A stretch of 64,000 nucleotides of DNA from JABDJZ01 sp047619685 (GTDB lineage Bacteria; Bacteroidota; Rhodothermia; Rhodothermales; UBA10348): the NCBI GenBank assembly GCA_047619685.1, contig JBLHLC010000023.1, positions 7,339-71,338 on the forward strand, read 5' to 3'. How positions within the stretch are numbered: position 1 is the stretch's first letter; the number at the start of each line of letters is the position of its first letter. Under the pieces are notes generated by a model. It was not told where the DNA came from. It ran no database searches and saw only the letters and a program-made list of their open reading frames with translations. This document shows positions 16,065-24,439 of the stretch, one piece after another. The position numbers were made by a program, and so were the translations under genes.

Positions 16065-16092
16065 CTTAAGGGGACGCCTTCCGAGACGATAC
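16065..16092 (+). promoter_or_regulatory. CTTAAG-N16-CGATAC promoter of the ATPase-PilMN-PilOP-secretin operon
   Basis: Perfect boxes at 16,065-16,070 and 16,087-16,092 with a 16-base spacer. It lies after the small secreted protein gene and should drive the four-gene operon ending at the terminator near 21,711. Confidence 0.75.
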
Positions 16093-16149
16093 AGACCGTG
16101 GAAGCCCATGCCCGTGGGTGTCTTTTCAGTCCGAAAATTGCCTCGTCTC

Positions 16150-17526
16150 ATGCACCGAGACCAACCATCTCCAAAATATTCCGTGGCCGACGCCCCAGGC
16201 GGTCGGCCTCGTACAGCTCGCGAGGCCAGGGCCTTGATGGCCAATCAGAGCCGTGAAGTTGGGACGGTATCGCGGAGGCAGTCAACGGCGGAGGTCCGCA
16301 GCCAGTTCAGCCACGAGGTCCCGTTGGTCCTTCGGGAAATGGCCGAAAAGGCGCCCTACCAGTTTTTTGGGAGTGATCGGGTGCTGTTTATCGCGGAGCA
16401 GGTTCACAAACTCCCGGCCGCCGATCGCGAGGAGATGCGCAATTTCTTTAACCGCGTTGTACGTCACATGCTCACACTGGGCGCTAGTGACATCGACTTC
16501 GGGGGCGCCTCCTGCCGAGGATCGATCTGGCTCCGGGTAAATGGCGACAAGCGGCCGATACAGCAGTTCGGCATGTTCAATCCGGATGAGTTCAACGTCC
16601 TGATCGTGAGCCTGCTCAATGACAAGAGCCGCTCGGTCCTCGAGGAGCGTCGTTCGGTTGATTTCTCGTTTTCGCTTCCCATCGACGGTGACCGCTCCGT
16701 TCGCTTCAGGGCGACCTCGTACTACGAGATGGAGAATCTGGCGATGAACATGCGCGCCATTACCGACAGCGTGCGTCCGTTGAAGTCCATGGACTTCCAT
16801 CCCAATGTGGAGCGGGCACTCCTCTTCCGCCATGTCCGCGACGGTCTGACAATAGTCTCTGGCGTAACCGGGTCGGGAAAGAGCACCACGCTGGATGCCA
16901 TCATCGACGCGAACAACAAGGACATCCCAGGTCACATCATTGTGATGGGCCAGCCCATCGAGTACATGCACGTTTCACAGCAGTGCATCGTGCGGCATCG
17001 TGAAGTTGGGCGAGATGTACCCTCATTCAAGCAGGGAATAACGCAGGCACTTCGCCAGGACCCCGACATCGTGGTGATCGGCGAGATGCGGGATCCGGAG
17101 ACGATATCGGCGGCCCTGGAGATAACAGATTCAGGCCACAAGGTCTTTTCGACCTTGCACACGTCGTCAGCCGTTGAGTCCATCGACCGCATCGTGGCCG
17201 AGTATTCCCCGGAAGAGCAAGGCCGAATTCGCGCCCGTCTGGCCGAGGTATTGCGTTGTGTGATTGCGCAAAAGCTGGCACCAAGAGTCGGTGGGGGACG
17301 CGTTCTCGTCAAAGAAGTGCTCCTGTTGGACTCATCTTCGCGCGCAGCAATCAAGAGCGACAACGCATCCGAGATCTACCAAATGATGTGGGAAGGCGGT
17401 GCGCTCGGGATGGTGACGCTGGAGCAGGATCTCTTCAGACATCTCAGGCAAGGCACCATCTCTGTTGAGACTGCAATGAACTACGCCAATAACAAGAAGC
17501 GGCTCGATCAGCTGCTTCGCAGGTAA
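16150..17526 (+). CDS. PilT-like hexameric ATPase with a modified Asp box
   Basis: About 458 residues from the ATG at 16,150; starts at 16,108 or 16,237 are also possible. Walker A is GVTGSGKST. Walker B is DIVVIGEMRD with the catalytic Glu, and the His box is GHKVFSTLHTSS. The overall order and the AIRMRD-like region match PilT/PilU retraction ATPases more than PilB. The Asp box, normally TIEDPIE, reads VMGQPIE, losing both leading acidic residues. It is first in an operon with PilM-, PilO- and PilQ-like genes (12 bases to the next). It should power pilus or pseudopilus dynamics at the inner membrane. Neither a PilB extension ATPase nor PilC is in the window. Confidence 0.85.
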   Translation: MHRDQPSPKYSVADAPGGRPRTAREARALMANQSREVGTVSRRQSTAEVRSQFSHEVPLVLREMAEKAPYQFFGSDRVLFIAEQVHKLPAADREEMRNFFNRVVRHMLTLGASDIDFGGASCRGSIWLRVNGDKRPIQQFGMFNPDEFNVLIVSLLNDKSRSVLEERRSVDFSFSLPIDGDRSVRFRATSYYEMENLAMNMRAITDSVRPLKSMDFHPNVERALLFRHVRDGLTIVSGVTGSGKSTTLDAIIDANNKDIPGHIIVMGQPIEYMHVSQQCIVRHREVGRDVPSFKQGITQALRQDPDIVVIGEMRDPETISAALEITDSGHKVFSTLHTSSAVESIDRIVAEYSPEEQGRIRARLAEVLRCVIAQKLAPRVGGGRVLVKEVLLLDSSSRAAIKSDNASEIYQMMWEGGALGMVTLEQDLFRHLRQGTISVETAMNYANNKKRLDQLLRR

Positions 17527-17538
17527 TCCCGAGACGAC

Positions 17539-19275
17539 ATGAAACTGGGATCATCAAAAGAATTCGTTCTCGGTATCGCCGTTACGTACCGTTCGGTGCA
17601 CGGCGTGCTGGTAAAGGACACGCCGGAAGGGCCTGAAGTGCTTCGCCATTTCAACCGGCCACGGAGCACCGTGGAAGGTATGAGCGCCGGCCCGGTCTAC
17701 GATTTTCAGCCTGTGGAAGAGTCCGATCCGGAGGTGAACTTCATTCTTGGAGCGCCTGAAGAGAGTGCCTCATCCCTGTTTCTGACTTCAGAATTCAACG
17801 GGGACGGCCCCGCATCAGGAGAGACCGTCTACGACGACCTGATGCCGTCCACGATCGAAATTGAGCTGACCGACATCTTGGACGAATGTGCGGAGGCCGG
17901 CTTCCCGGATCCCGTCGTGGTGTTTTGTATCGGTTCCACCGATTTGGACTACCACGAGGTTCTCGTCCAGACCAAGCAGAAAGGAAAGGTCGAAGACAGG
18001 AAGCCAAAGCGCCGAATTCGCAAGCAGAAAGTCGAGAATACCAAGCTCATCCAGCACCTGGCGGCAAGCACAGACTCGAAATTCAATCCCGACCAGACGG
18101 TATTCCTCCCGATGACCCCCAACGAGGAACGCCTTCCTCGATATCTGGCGGTCTGTGCACGGTCGTCCGAGATCATCGTCCCGACGCTCCGAAGGCTGGC
18201 GGCCCGGAAGCGGCTGCTGTCTGTGGGCGTGATCGAAACGGAGGTGAGCCTTCTCCTGGGTGTTGTAAGGCAAATGGTAGCCGCAGAGGACGCGGGGCAA
18301 AAGCCACCAACACGTCTGCTGGTGAGGGTCGGGTCCGACGATACGGTAATCCTTCTTCTGGAAGGCGGCAATCTCGCCCATGTCGAGTCCCTGAGGTCCA
18401 TCACCTCGTTTGATTCCCCGGATACGGTTTGCTCCCGGATTCTGCTGCTGCAGGATGAGCAAGGGTTCGCAGACCCTGACGAGATTCTTGTCCTCGGGGA
18501 GGAGAACGAGGCGTCCCTGCTCCGACGGCTTTCTGAGTTTTTTGAGGACAGCGCAGTACGGAATATCAGGTCCGTCTTGCCGCAAAGTCCCGATGATCTG
18601 GACGAAGAGTATTCCCGCGAGGCAACACTGGCGGCGGCAGCCGTGGTTCGGTACCTGGTAGACGCTCCCGGCAAGACCTTCTTCGAACCCGTTAACCTGC
18701 TGCCTCGCAAGCTATTTCGTCGAGGTCTTCCGATTGGCGGATTGAAATGGCAGGTGTTGCCGCTGATGGTTTTGCTGTTTGCTACCGTGCTCTTCTTCAC
18801 GCACCGCTACATGAGCCAGTCTCAGGAAACCCGCCTGCTTCAAGCCAAGCTGGCGGAGTACCCAGCAGAGCTCGTAAAGAACAACAAGGAAAACCTTCAG
18901 GTGCGAATCGACTCCATCCAGACGGTGACGCTGGGGTATGTAGAAGCGCTCGCCGTACTGGACAGCATTCTGGTGGGAAGCGACACCTGGAGTCGGGCAA
19001 TGGAACGCACGGCTCGCGAGGCGGCAAGCGTTCCCGGCATATGGATAGAGGCCTGGGAGGAGGGAGGCTCGTACATGGAGTTGACAGGCACAGCCACCGA
19101 CCGAGACCAGGTAGTACGGTACGCCGCACGGATGGAGGGCATCATCCAGAGCCTGTCGTTTGACGAAATCCGCGAGTGGCCTGTCTATCAGTTCAAGATG
19201 CAGGTCCCCCTTCCTCAAGAGTTGCCAGAGGCCGCCCAGTTTCTGCGGGGCAACGCCGAGAAATCCAGCGAGTAA
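17539..19275 (+). CDS. PilM-PilN fusion-like assembly protein
   Basis: 578 residues. The N-terminal part (1-395) has the length and sequence layout of an actin-like PilM/GspL cytoplasmic domain. A single transmembrane helix follows (about 406-425, LPLMVLLFATVLFF), then a coiled segment and a ferredoxin-like periplasmic domain as in PilN (about 450-560). In most type IV pilus systems PilM and PilN are separate, so this is a GspL-like arrangement. The next gene begins 3 bases after the stop. It should link the ATPase in the cytoplasm to the periplasmic alignment complex. The low sequence resemblance means the assignment rests on topology and neighbours. Confidence 0.7.
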   Translation: MKLGSSKEFVLGIAVTYRSVHGVLVKDTPEGPEVLRHFNRPRSTVEGMSAGPVYDFQPVEESDPEVNFILGAPEESASSLFLTSEFNGDGPASGETVYDDLMPSTIEIELTDILDECAEAGFPDPVVVFCIGSTDLDYHEVLVQTKQKGKVEDRKPKRRIRKQKVENTKLIQHLAASTDSKFNPDQTVFLPMTPNEERLPRYLAVCARSSEIIVPTLRRLAARKRLLSVGVIETEVSLLLGVVRQMVAAEDAGQKPPTRLLVRVGSDDTVILLLEGGNLAHVESLRSITSFDSPDTVCSRILLLQDEQGFADPDEILVLGEENEASLLRRLSEFFEDSAVRNIRSVLPQSPDDLDEEYSREATLAAAAVVRYLVDAPGKTFFEPVNLLPRKLFRRGLPIGGLKWQVLPLMVLLFATVLFFTHRYMSQSQETRLLQAKLAEYPAELVKNNKENLQVRIDSIQTVTLGYVEALAVLDSILVGSDTWSRAMERTAREAASVPGIWIEAWEEGGSYMELTGTATDRDQVVRYAARMEGIIQSLSFDEIREWPVYQFKMQVPLPQELPEAAQFLRGNAEKSSE

Positions 19276-19278
19276 GCC

Positions 19279-20292
19279 ATGGGTCACTTGAATAGCCTAT
19301 TGATGATTGGTCTGATCTGGCTGGCTTCGGTCGGCATGGGGACCTGGATGACGTTCTTCCAGCAACCCTCCGAGATCGAGGACCTGCGCACCACCGAGCA
19401 GTATGCCCGAATCCGTCAGAGCGAATTGTCGGCACTGCTTTCCGAAGAATCCGTGCTCCAGGGTCAGTCGGCCATGATCCAGGCACAGTGGGATTCGCGC
19501 TACAAGACGATTCCCAAAAACCTGCGGACCCACGAAGTCGTGGCGTACCTGAATGACCTCACGCCAACAGGCTTCGAGAGCTTCAATGTCGTCTATGAGG
19601 AGAACGTGGACGGAAGCGACTTCAATACCCATCTCTTCGGGGTAACCGGACGCGGCACGTTTTCGGCTCTGTACGATTTTGTCTGGGCCATCGAGAACTA
19701 CCGGAGTTTCTACCGCATCTCGGATTTTGAACTGAATCACATCGACATGCCATCGGTGGATCGGAATACAGGGCGCGAAAAACTGGACGTCCTGGTCTCG
19801 TTCAACTTCAAGGTGCACGGCTTTTATGGCGGCAAGGCAGGGCTGAGTGCGGACGACGCACTACCAGGCGCTCTCACCGGAGGTATGCCCACCCCAATGA
19901 CCGCACTACCGCCCGTCCCGGCATCAGTCCTCCCAACCCGGACGCCGGCCAAGAATCCATTCTACCCCATCATCATGTCTACCATTCCGCCCAACACGCG
20001 GGGTCTGCTGGACCTGGATGCTGCCACGCTCATCTCGATTGTGGATGGTCGGGCCATCTTTGCGACTACCGTCAAGGGCGCCGATGCGAGCCAGCCTCGG
20101 GATCGCCTGACCGACGTCACGGTCGGAGACGATGTCTACCTGGGTCGAATTGTGATGGTAGACCCGATAAACAACAAGGTTGTCGCCCGGCTGAATATCG
20201 GCGGCATCATGGACGAGCGCAGCTTCCAGCTCGGCACCGATCCCAACTTCCGTCAGGCCATTGGGTCTGCCCAACTGGCGCCCTCAAACTGA
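19279..20292 (+). CDS. PilO-PilP fusion-like assembly protein
   Basis: 337 residues. One N-terminal transmembrane helix (about 5-24) is followed by a coiled coil (about 35-65) and a PilO-type periplasmic domain (about 80-185). A Pro/Thr/Ala-rich linker (about 205-235) leads to a C-terminal beta domain with VTVGDDVYLGRIVMVD and VVARLNIGG, as in PilP/GspC homology regions that contact the secretin. Linking PilO and PilP in one chain fits a compact alignment subcomplex. It sits between the PilMN-like gene (3 bases) and the secretin (15 bases). Confidence 0.7.
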   Translation: MGHLNSLLMIGLIWLASVGMGTWMTFFQQPSEIEDLRTTEQYARIRQSELSALLSEESVLQGQSAMIQAQWDSRYKTIPKNLRTHEVVAYLNDLTPTGFESFNVVYEENVDGSDFNTHLFGVTGRGTFSALYDFVWAIENYRSFYRISDFELNHIDMPSVDRNTGREKLDVLVSFNFKVHGFYGGKAGLSADDALPGALTGGMPTPMTALPPVPASVLPTRTPAKNPFYPIIMSTIPPNTRGLLDLDAATLISIVDGRAIFATTVKGADASQPRDRLTDVTVGDDVYLGRIVMVDPINNKVVARLNIGGIMDERSFQLGTDPNFRQAIGSAQLAPSN

Positions 20293-20307
20293 CGATCCTC
20301 GAAAGCC

Positions 20308-21645
20308 ATGAAGACTACAACGCGTACACTTTTCTTGCTCTTGGCGCTCGTTATGGGTGCCGCGACGGTGCAGGCGCAGCGGGTTCCCCAGCGAGCTCTG
20401 CGCACCTATATCCCCCCCGATCAGCTGGTTTCCTTCCTGCCGTCCACTCCCATGGACACGTACCTGGAACTCGTGAACGCCACGTTCGAACGGGTCACGG
20501 GCAAGCGGATCATTGACCCTGACGGACTGGAGTTCCCGATTGGTATCTCTCTGTCCAGTATGCACTTTTTGGATGCCACTGAGATGGTGCTGGCCTACAA
20601 CGGGTACTATCTGCGGGAGACCGAACAGTACTTCATGGTGGAATCCGAGCCTCTCGCCGTCCCGGATTTAAATCCAGTCGGGTTGGTCGACCCGGCCACC
20701 GGCATGGCCGTTGTGGGACCTGCGAGTCTGATGACACGTCAAGTGAGAATCAGCGCCGTGCTCTTTGAACTGAATCACACGAAAGCGCGCGATTCCGGAA
20801 TCAACTGGAGTGTCATCTTCGGCGAAGCTGGTGCCGCATCCGCGGCTGGCGGCGGCGCTGCAGCCGGTGGAGGCGCGGGTCAGAGCCTGGACTTCCTGCT
20901 CAAGACCGATAAGCTCTTCGAACCACTCAAGGACATTCTCATCGCGCCCAGTACGATCAATCTCAAGGACCTGAAGTCCATTATCCAGTTGGCCGAGGCG
21001 TCCGGTGTTGGCGAGACCGTTGCCAGCCCGGAGGTGACGGTTCAGTCGGGACAGATCGGGAATATCCAGATCGGTCAGGACGTCCCTATTCAGAAGTTGG
21101 ACTTCTCAGGCAACACGATTACCGAGTTACTCTCCACGGGTATCATCATCAATGTCACACCGACCATCATCTCGGAATTAAGCCCGGATTCCGTGATTGT
21201 GGACATCGTCCACATGGACGTGAAGGTCGAGAAGTCTTCCAGTTCGCCATCATCGGCTGGGCCGGTGATCAACAGGAGTCAGGCAGGTACCCAGGTGGTA
21301 ACGCTCAATGGCGAGCAGGTTCTCATCGGCGGACTCTACAGCACCGACGAGACGGTATCGCGGCGCGGCGTCCCCTTCCTCAAGGACCTCCCCGGATGGT
21401 TCTTTGGACTCAAGTACCTCTTCTCGCGCTCTCAGACCACGGTTACCCAAAAGGAGCTTCTGATGGTACTCCAGGCGGACATAATCGAGCCCCTGCTGGC
21501 ACGCGCAGGCGGGTCCTATCAGGAAGACATCCTCAGTCGCCGACGCGAACAGGTGCAGGAGGCGCTCAGAAGGTTCAACCGGCAAATCCAGGAAGCAAAG
21601 GACAAGCCGACCGCATACGTGCGAAAGGACGCAAACAAGAACTAA
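20308..21645 (+). CDS. Short secretin (PilQ/GspD-like outer-membrane pore)
   Basis: 445 residues with signal peptide (MKTTTRTLFLLLALVMGAATVQA). One short N-domain (about 45-115) precedes the secretin domain (about 145-395). The C-terminal signature region has GEQVLIGGLYSTDE and RRGVPFLKDLPGWFFGLKYLF, the standard secretin gate and strand motif. A Gly/Ala-rich loop (AAGGGAAAGGGAG) lies near residue 180. PilQ and GspD are usually 600-750 residues, so most N-domains and any AMIN domain are missing. Last gene of the operon, ended by a strong terminator. Confidence 0.88.
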   Translation: MKTTTRTLFLLLALVMGAATVQAQRVPQRALRTYIPPDQLVSFLPSTPMDTYLELVNATFERVTGKRIIDPDGLEFPIGISLSSMHFLDATEMVLAYNGYYLRETEQYFMVESEPLAVPDLNPVGLVDPATGMAVVGPASLMTRQVRISAVLFELNHTKARDSGINWSVIFGEAGAASAAGGGAAAGGGAGQSLDFLLKTDKLFEPLKDILIAPSTINLKDLKSIIQLAEASGVGETVASPEVTVQSGQIGNIQIGQDVPIQKLDFSGNTITELLSTGIIINVTPTIISELSPDSVIVDIVHMDVKVEKSSSSPSSAGPVINRSQAGTQVVTLNGEQVLIGGLYSTDETVSRRGVPFLKDLPGWFFGLKYLFSRSQTTVTQKELLMVLQADIIEPLLARAGGSYQEDILSRRREQVQEALRRFNRQIQEAKDKPTAYVRKDANKN

Positions 21646-21679
21646 AAATCGGGGTCCGAAGGGGCCGCGGTGTTCCGGC

Positions 21680-21711
21680 GGGCGGCGTTCGAAAGGGCGC
21701 CGCCCTTTTTT
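21680..21711 (+). terminator. Rho-independent terminator of the pilus operon
   Basis: GGGCGGCG (21,680-21,687) and CGCCGCCC (21,698-21,705) form a perfect 8-bp stem with a 10-nt loop, followed by six T residues. Confidence 0.9.
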
Positions 21712-21760
21712 GTGCGCCCGGCACGGGCACACTCTTGTATTTTCGCGTTCGTCGCGGCCG

Positions 21761-22483
21761 TCAGCCCGTTTGGCTACGGTCGCGATAATACATACGGTGT
21801 CGATATGGGTGCAGATTCCGATGATCCCGGAACGGAGTCCATTCGCGAAGTCCCCAAGCTGCCACCGTTGTCAGGAGCCCCTCGATCGAGGTACGGACTT
21901 CTTTGCGTCTGGAGAGAACGCGCCATTCTACCGAACCGATAGCCACCAGGCAGGGAAGAACCGCCAGGTACAGATAGCGACCCCGTACGGACGGATTGGA
22001 CCACGCAACCGCTACCCACGCAATTGCGATTGCCACAATGAGAGGGGTGGCCAAACCGGTCAGAGGAGGGAGGAGACGCCTGGTGGATGCGCGAAGGGCG
22101 CGAAGCAGGTAATCGCCACGATCCGCATCTGGCGTGGCTCCGGCCTCGGCGCGTGTCAGACCTTGGACGAGACAGCTTAGCTTCCATAACTTTCCCGCAG
22201 CCTGAGCGGACCCCAGAAGCTCCTTTCGGCTGACCGCGAATCGAACGAATCGTTCCTCGAGTTCCAGTTGCCGATCCACCTGAAATCCTCCCAGGAGCCG
22301 ATAAGTGGCAATTGTCAGGTAGGCGATGGTTGGAACCATGACCACCCACCTATGCGGCGTACCGCTCCTATAAGCCAGAGGGATAAGAACCACGGCAACA
22401 GAAGCCGCGAGCGCAAACAGGACGATTGTGCTCCGGGTCTGAGCCCGTATCTCGTAAAGTCGGGTGAGAACTCCCTCGGACAT
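21761..22483 (-). CDS. Membrane protein of unknown function
   Basis: About 240 residues from the ATG at 22,483; a GTG two codons upstream is also possible. There are two N-terminal hydrophobic helices (about residues 20-38 and 46-64), a polar middle with a helical region, and two more hydrophobic helices (about 140-180). The basic C terminus is rich in Arg and His. No family is recognised. Its start lies only about 27 bases from the start proposed for the divergent lipoprotein gene, so the promoters must overlap the coding regions. The even hydrophobic pattern supports a real gene. Confidence 0.55.
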   Translation of the reverse strand: MSEGVLTRLYEIRAQTRSTIVLFALAASVAVVLIPLAYRSGTPHRWVVMVPTIAYLTIATYRLLGGFQVDRQLELEERFVRFAVSRKELLGSAQAAGKLWKLSCLVQGLTRAEAGATPDADRGDYLLRALRASTRRLLPPLTGLATPLIVAIAIAWVAVAWSNPSVRGRYLYLAVLPCLVAIGSVEWRVLSRRKEVRTSIEGLLTTVAAWGLREWTPFRDHRNLHPYRHRMYYRDRSQTG

Positions 22484-22510
22484 GGGCACTCAGTACGCCG
22501 AACGTGGGCT

Positions 22511-23650
22511 TTGGGATGCCTTCTTGTGGGATTGTTTTCGGGCTGCGCCTCCGTCGTACCCCAGGAGGCCGCGATCCTCGAGTCCGGCCTTTCCAGAGCG
22601 GAGATTCGGAGTCACCATGGTCGCTTGAATGCTCCCCGGTTCCTGGGGCGCCGGACCGCGACGGTTGGCGCCTCGGAGGCCGCCGGTTATATCGCCGACC
22701 GCTTGGGAGGGCTTGGGATTCAGCCCATCCATCCAGGAGAATATCGACACCTCACATACCAATCCATCAATCATATCTCAGGACTGTCGATTCAGGCCAT
22801 AAACGCAGACTCGACGATTTGGGTGGCAGATCGCTCCATGATTCCGGATGCGCGTTCCGGAAGTCTTCGCGGCCAAATTACGTCGGTGGTGCGTCTCGAT
22901 CCACGGTCCGCTCCGCCCGTGGCACTTCGGGGGCAGGCTGCGATTGTGGACTCAGCCCTTGCTGAACCGTTTGCAGTGGCGTTGGCAGAGGCGGGATTTG
23001 GCCTGGCCTTCGTGGTTCGCAGCCCTCCCGCCGGGCGGGCGTCCCGGCCCCTTCCGCTGGCCGTCATTGACCTGACCGCCGAGAGGCTCTCGGAGATGCT
23101 GGGAAGGGGGGCGGCCGGATCAGGGCGAGGTGTCACGAGAACTCGCCTGGACGTGATCCTGGATGCCTCAGACGATCCTGTTGCGGGATTGGTAAGCGTG
23201 ATCGGCATCTTACCGGGATCCGATCCCGTTCTGCGCGACGAGCTCGTTCTCCTGGTGGTTAATCTTGACACGGGGAGTTATCCGGCCCGCGTTCCGGTGC
23301 TTGATTCCGAGAGGTCGGGCGTAGCCGCTGCCGCTCTCCTGGAAGTCGCGCGGGTCCTGGGAGAAGAACGGCACCTGGGTCAAGGCCCGGCGCGATCGGT
23401 GATGTTCGCCTGGCTCTCCGGAAGCACCCAGAACGACAAGGGGGTTCAGGCTCTGGTCAGAAGGCCGCCCTGGCCCAGGGACGCCATTTACCGCATCTAT
23501 ACCGCCGGCACGGAAGTTTCAGAAGGAGGTCTTGGCCCGCGATCACTCAAGGTGGGAAGTGACGCGCTCCATGAGGGCGAGGACGCCGGGGCTATCGGGA
23601 TGCGGCTGGCCGAACGGTTGTATGACTCGATCCGAGCCTCCGCGTACTAA
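22511..23650 (+). CDS. M28-like lipoprotein lacking catalytic residues
   Basis: From the TTG at 22,511 the protein begins MGCLLVGLFSGC, a lipobox ending at Cys12. The frame is open much further up (from 22,268), but that part overlaps the divergent gene. The rest, about 379 residues, follows the M28 peptidase layout: a PA-like insert (about 115-200), then LVVNLDTGSYPARV, SGVAAAALLEVARVLGE and SVMFAWLSG. Where active enzymes have HxDS, DDNASG and GEE, this has NLDTG, DSERSG and GSTQ. It is probably an inactive surface lipoprotein that may bind peptides. The start codon is uncertain. It converges with the barrel gene, with a 4-base overlap. Confidence 0.65.
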   Translation: MGCLLVGLFSGCASVVPQEAAILESGLSRAEIRSHHGRLNAPRFLGRRTATVGASEAAGYIADRLGGLGIQPIHPGEYRHLTYQSINHISGLSIQAINADSTIWVADRSMIPDARSGSLRGQITSVVRLDPRSAPPVALRGQAAIVDSALAEPFAVALAEAGFGLAFVVRSPPAGRASRPLPLAVIDLTAERLSEMLGRGAAGSGRGVTRTRLDVILDASDDPVAGLVSVIGILPGSDPVLRDELVLLVVNLDTGSYPARVPVLDSERSGVAAAALLEVARVLGEERHLGQGPARSVMFAWLSGSTQNDKGVQALVRRPPWPRDAIYRIYTAGTEVSEGGLGPRSLKVGSDALHEGEDAGAIGMRLAERLYDSIRASAY

Positions 23651-24291
23651 AAAACCAGGCCCGAGACGAATGTCAGCCCTCTTGAGCGCAGGTTGTCTGC
23701 CCCCGGGACGGTTTCCTCGAGTCCGGCCTTGGTGCTGGACAACCAACCCCGGATCCCAAACAGAACCTGCTCGCTGCCAAGTGGAATGATGTAGTCTGCG
23801 GAGAACACGAGACCGACGATGCGTTTCGGACCGTCCGCGCGCTGGCTAAAACCCGCACCGGTCTCGGTTGAAAAGGTCGAGTGAGAATCCAGTCGAAATC
23901 CGAATCCAGGGCCCAAACCGAGCTCTACCCGACTGCCACGCCGGAATTCGGCACCGAAAACCGCCAGAACCGGGATTTCCAGATAGGTCAAGTCAAAGAG
24001 CGCGTCGACCGGAATTTCGGCCGGTGCGCCGTTCAGGACGCCGGTAACGGTCCCGCTCATCTCTCCGCCCTGGATGGTGTAGAGGATCTCTGTGCGCAGC
24101 GATAACGCGGAGGACAGTTGGTGCGATATCCCACCTCCTCCGGCCAGGCGAAATACCGGGGTTACGTCCAACTCGGGTTCGCCAGACAGCGTGTAGCCGG
24201 AAACCCCGATGAGTAGACGCGCGCTGGTTTGGGCAGAAACTGCGGTGACTGAAGCCGCGCAGAGAAAAACGACCAGAAGGGCTCGTAGCAT
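23647..24291 (-). CDS. PorT-family outer-membrane beta-barrel protein
   Basis: 214 residues from the ATG at 24,291, with signal peptide MLRALLVVFLCAASVTAVSA. Alternating strands, including GGGISHQLSSALSLRTEILY, DLTYLEIPVLAVFGAEF and VELGLGPGFGFRLD, match the small 8-10 strand PorT/OMP_b-brl_2 barrels common in Bacteroidota. The chain ends in Phe, as expected for Bam recognition. A TTG two codons upstream is a less likely start. No specific role can be given. Confidence 0.8.
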   Translation of the reverse strand: MLRALLVVFLCAASVTAVSAQTSARLLIGVSGYTLSGEPELDVTPVFRLAGGGGISHQLSSALSLRTEILYTIQGGEMSGTVTGVLNGAPAEIPVDALFDLTYLEIPVLAVFGAEFRRGSRVELGLGPGFGFRLDSHSTFSTETGAGFSQRADGPKRIVGLVFSADYIIPLGSEQVLFGIRGWLSSTKAGLEETVPGADNLRSRGLTFVSGLVF

Positions 24292-24439
24292 GATCAACCT
24301 GTTGAACGGAACTCAGGATAACACGTGCCCAGGCCGGACGGCGCGACCAAGCCGGCCAGCGGAGTTGGACTGGGCCTGATCCGCCGCGTGCCTCGGGTGA
24401 TCGGCGGAACCCGCCGGCCTGAACCCCGGTAACCCAGGC

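Noticed and set aside
16108..16110. ATG at 16,108 as the ATPase start.
   Set aside because: It lies only 16 bases after the -10-like box, leaving almost no leader. The later ATG at 16,150 gives a leader like those of the other regulon genes. Not excluded.
16556..16561. CGATAC inside the ATPase gene.
   Set aside because: No CTTAAG-like box at the right distance; coding sequence.
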